The notes beneath the pieces were generated by a model. That model had not been told where the DNA came from, did not search any database, and saw nothing but the letters and a program-made list of their open reading frames with translations. A stretch of 64,000 nt of DNA from Micromonospora sp. LH3U1 (lineage in GTDB: Bacteria; Actinomycetota; Actinomycetes; Mycobacteriales; Micromonosporaceae): assembly GCF_028475105.1 (NCBI RefSeq), contig NZ_CP116936.1:1798001-1862000 (forward strand). The letters run 5' to 3'. Below are positions 63,662-64,000 of the stretch, in pieces. The first letter of the stretch is position 1, and the number at the start of each line of letters is the position of its first letter. A program made the translations under genes and the position numbers.

Positions 63662-64000
63662 TCAGTCAGTGAAGATCGACTTCTTCTGGTTCTCAATGGA
63701 CGAGGTGAGCCCGCCGATGTCCTTGGGGTTCTTGATGAACTGCTGGAGCGCCGGGATGATCACCGTGGAGGCGAAGTCCGGCCGGGTGTCCCGGTCGAGG
63801 AACTGGGCAACCTCGGTGGCTGAGCCGACCAGCTCGGCCGCCTTCTTCTGCAGCGCCGTGTAGCCGCTGACGTCCGCGCCGGTGTTGGCGACCAGCGTGG
63901 CCGGGTCGTTCTTGACCGTGATGTCCGCAGCGGCCTTGCCACCCACGTACTCCAGCAGCTTCTCGGCGTTGGCCTTGTTCTTGGGCTTGCGGGCCATCAT
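63662..64000 (-). CDS. extracellular sugar-binding protein, C-terminal part (gene runs out of the window)
   Basis: 112 visible residues of an ABC solute-binding protein. Typical is the C-terminal helix region KNKANAEKLLEYVGGKAAAD, a middle segment SGYTALQKKAAELVGSATEV, and the end SSIENQKKSIFTD. The binding fold, signal peptide and lipobox are outside. It is the first visible gene of the sugar operon (binding protein, MalF, MalG, GH36). Substrate specificity cannot be read from this part. Confidence 0.85.
   Translation of the reverse strand: MMARKPKNKANAEKLLEYVGGKAAADITVKNDPATLVANTGADVSGYTALQKKAAELVGSATEVAQFLDRDTRPDFASTVIIPALQQFIKNPKDIGGLTSSIENQKKSIFTD

Overview
The window is about 70-75% GC, with GTG starts, many leaderless-type promoters (a TANNNT hexamer about 7 nt before the start codon) and genes such as bsaP, a DosR/DosS-like pair, F420-dependent oxidoreductase, DUF6458, GH9/GH5 enzymes carrying CBM2 and an ECF42 sigma factor. 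This points to a saprophytic, cellulose- and mannan-degrading actinobacterium, most likely Micromonosporaceae (Micromonospora or a close relative). The taxon is inferred from gene content and was not searched.

Layout. 0-5.4 kb: an incomplete gene, a secreted-fold hypothetical, an ACT-GNAT protein, a VOC protein, an aldehyde dehydrogenase with a palindromic operator, and an isochorismatase-like hydrolase. 5.4-10.4 kb: a GH9-CBM3c-FnIII-FnIII-CBM2 cellulase with a CebR-type operator, an IS30-family element just after it, and a broken copy of the CBM2 tail followed by a perfect hairpin matching the hairpin that flanks the IS. 10.4-14.8 kb: biotin locus (bioB-bsaP-GNAT divergent from bioF-bioD, with three 59-bp tandem repeats between bioF and bioD). 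14.9-18.9 kb: a two-component system and an ABC-2 exporter sharing a TGACTTTCGTCA motif. 19-25.8 kb: polysaccharide deacetylase, P450, methyltransferase, anchored secreted protein, and a frameshifted M36-like metalloprotease. 26-33.3 kb: regulators and small-molecule enzymes bracketed by duplicated tRNA-Gly/tRNA-Val clusters.

35.1-47 kb is the most coherent block: a DosR-like response regulator, a DosS-like GAF-GAF kinase, two Acg-type nitroreductase-fold proteins, a P1B-5-type metal ATPase with a C-terminal hemerythrin domain, phosphoketolase and two double-domain universal stress proteins. Four 14-bp sites matching the mycobacterial DosR box lie in front of these genes. Three of them sit 92-97 bp upstream of the start codon. 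I read this as a compact hypoxia/redox dormancy regulon. It is followed by a small HTH protein and a Clp N-domain protein under twin GTCAAC-N4-GTTGAC palindromes.

48-54.5 kb: an overlapping run of lipid kinase, YihY/BrkB protein, a double PAP2 phosphatase and an endo/exonuclease/phosphatase, then a Trp-rich repeat membrane protein and, on the minus strand, an F420 oxidoreductase-hydrolase-micropeptide operon. 55.5-64 kb: a secreted GH5 mannanase behind a clear promoter overlapped by a perfect 20-bp LacI-type palindrome, an SMR transporter, an ECF42 sigma factor with its YciI/DGPF partner, and a minus-strand operon of sugar-binding protein (cut by the window end), two ABC permeases and a GH36 alpha-galactosidase. 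Secreted mannanase, sugar import and alpha-galactosidase together suggest galactomannan use. Three genes carry apparent single-base deletions, which may be sequence errors.
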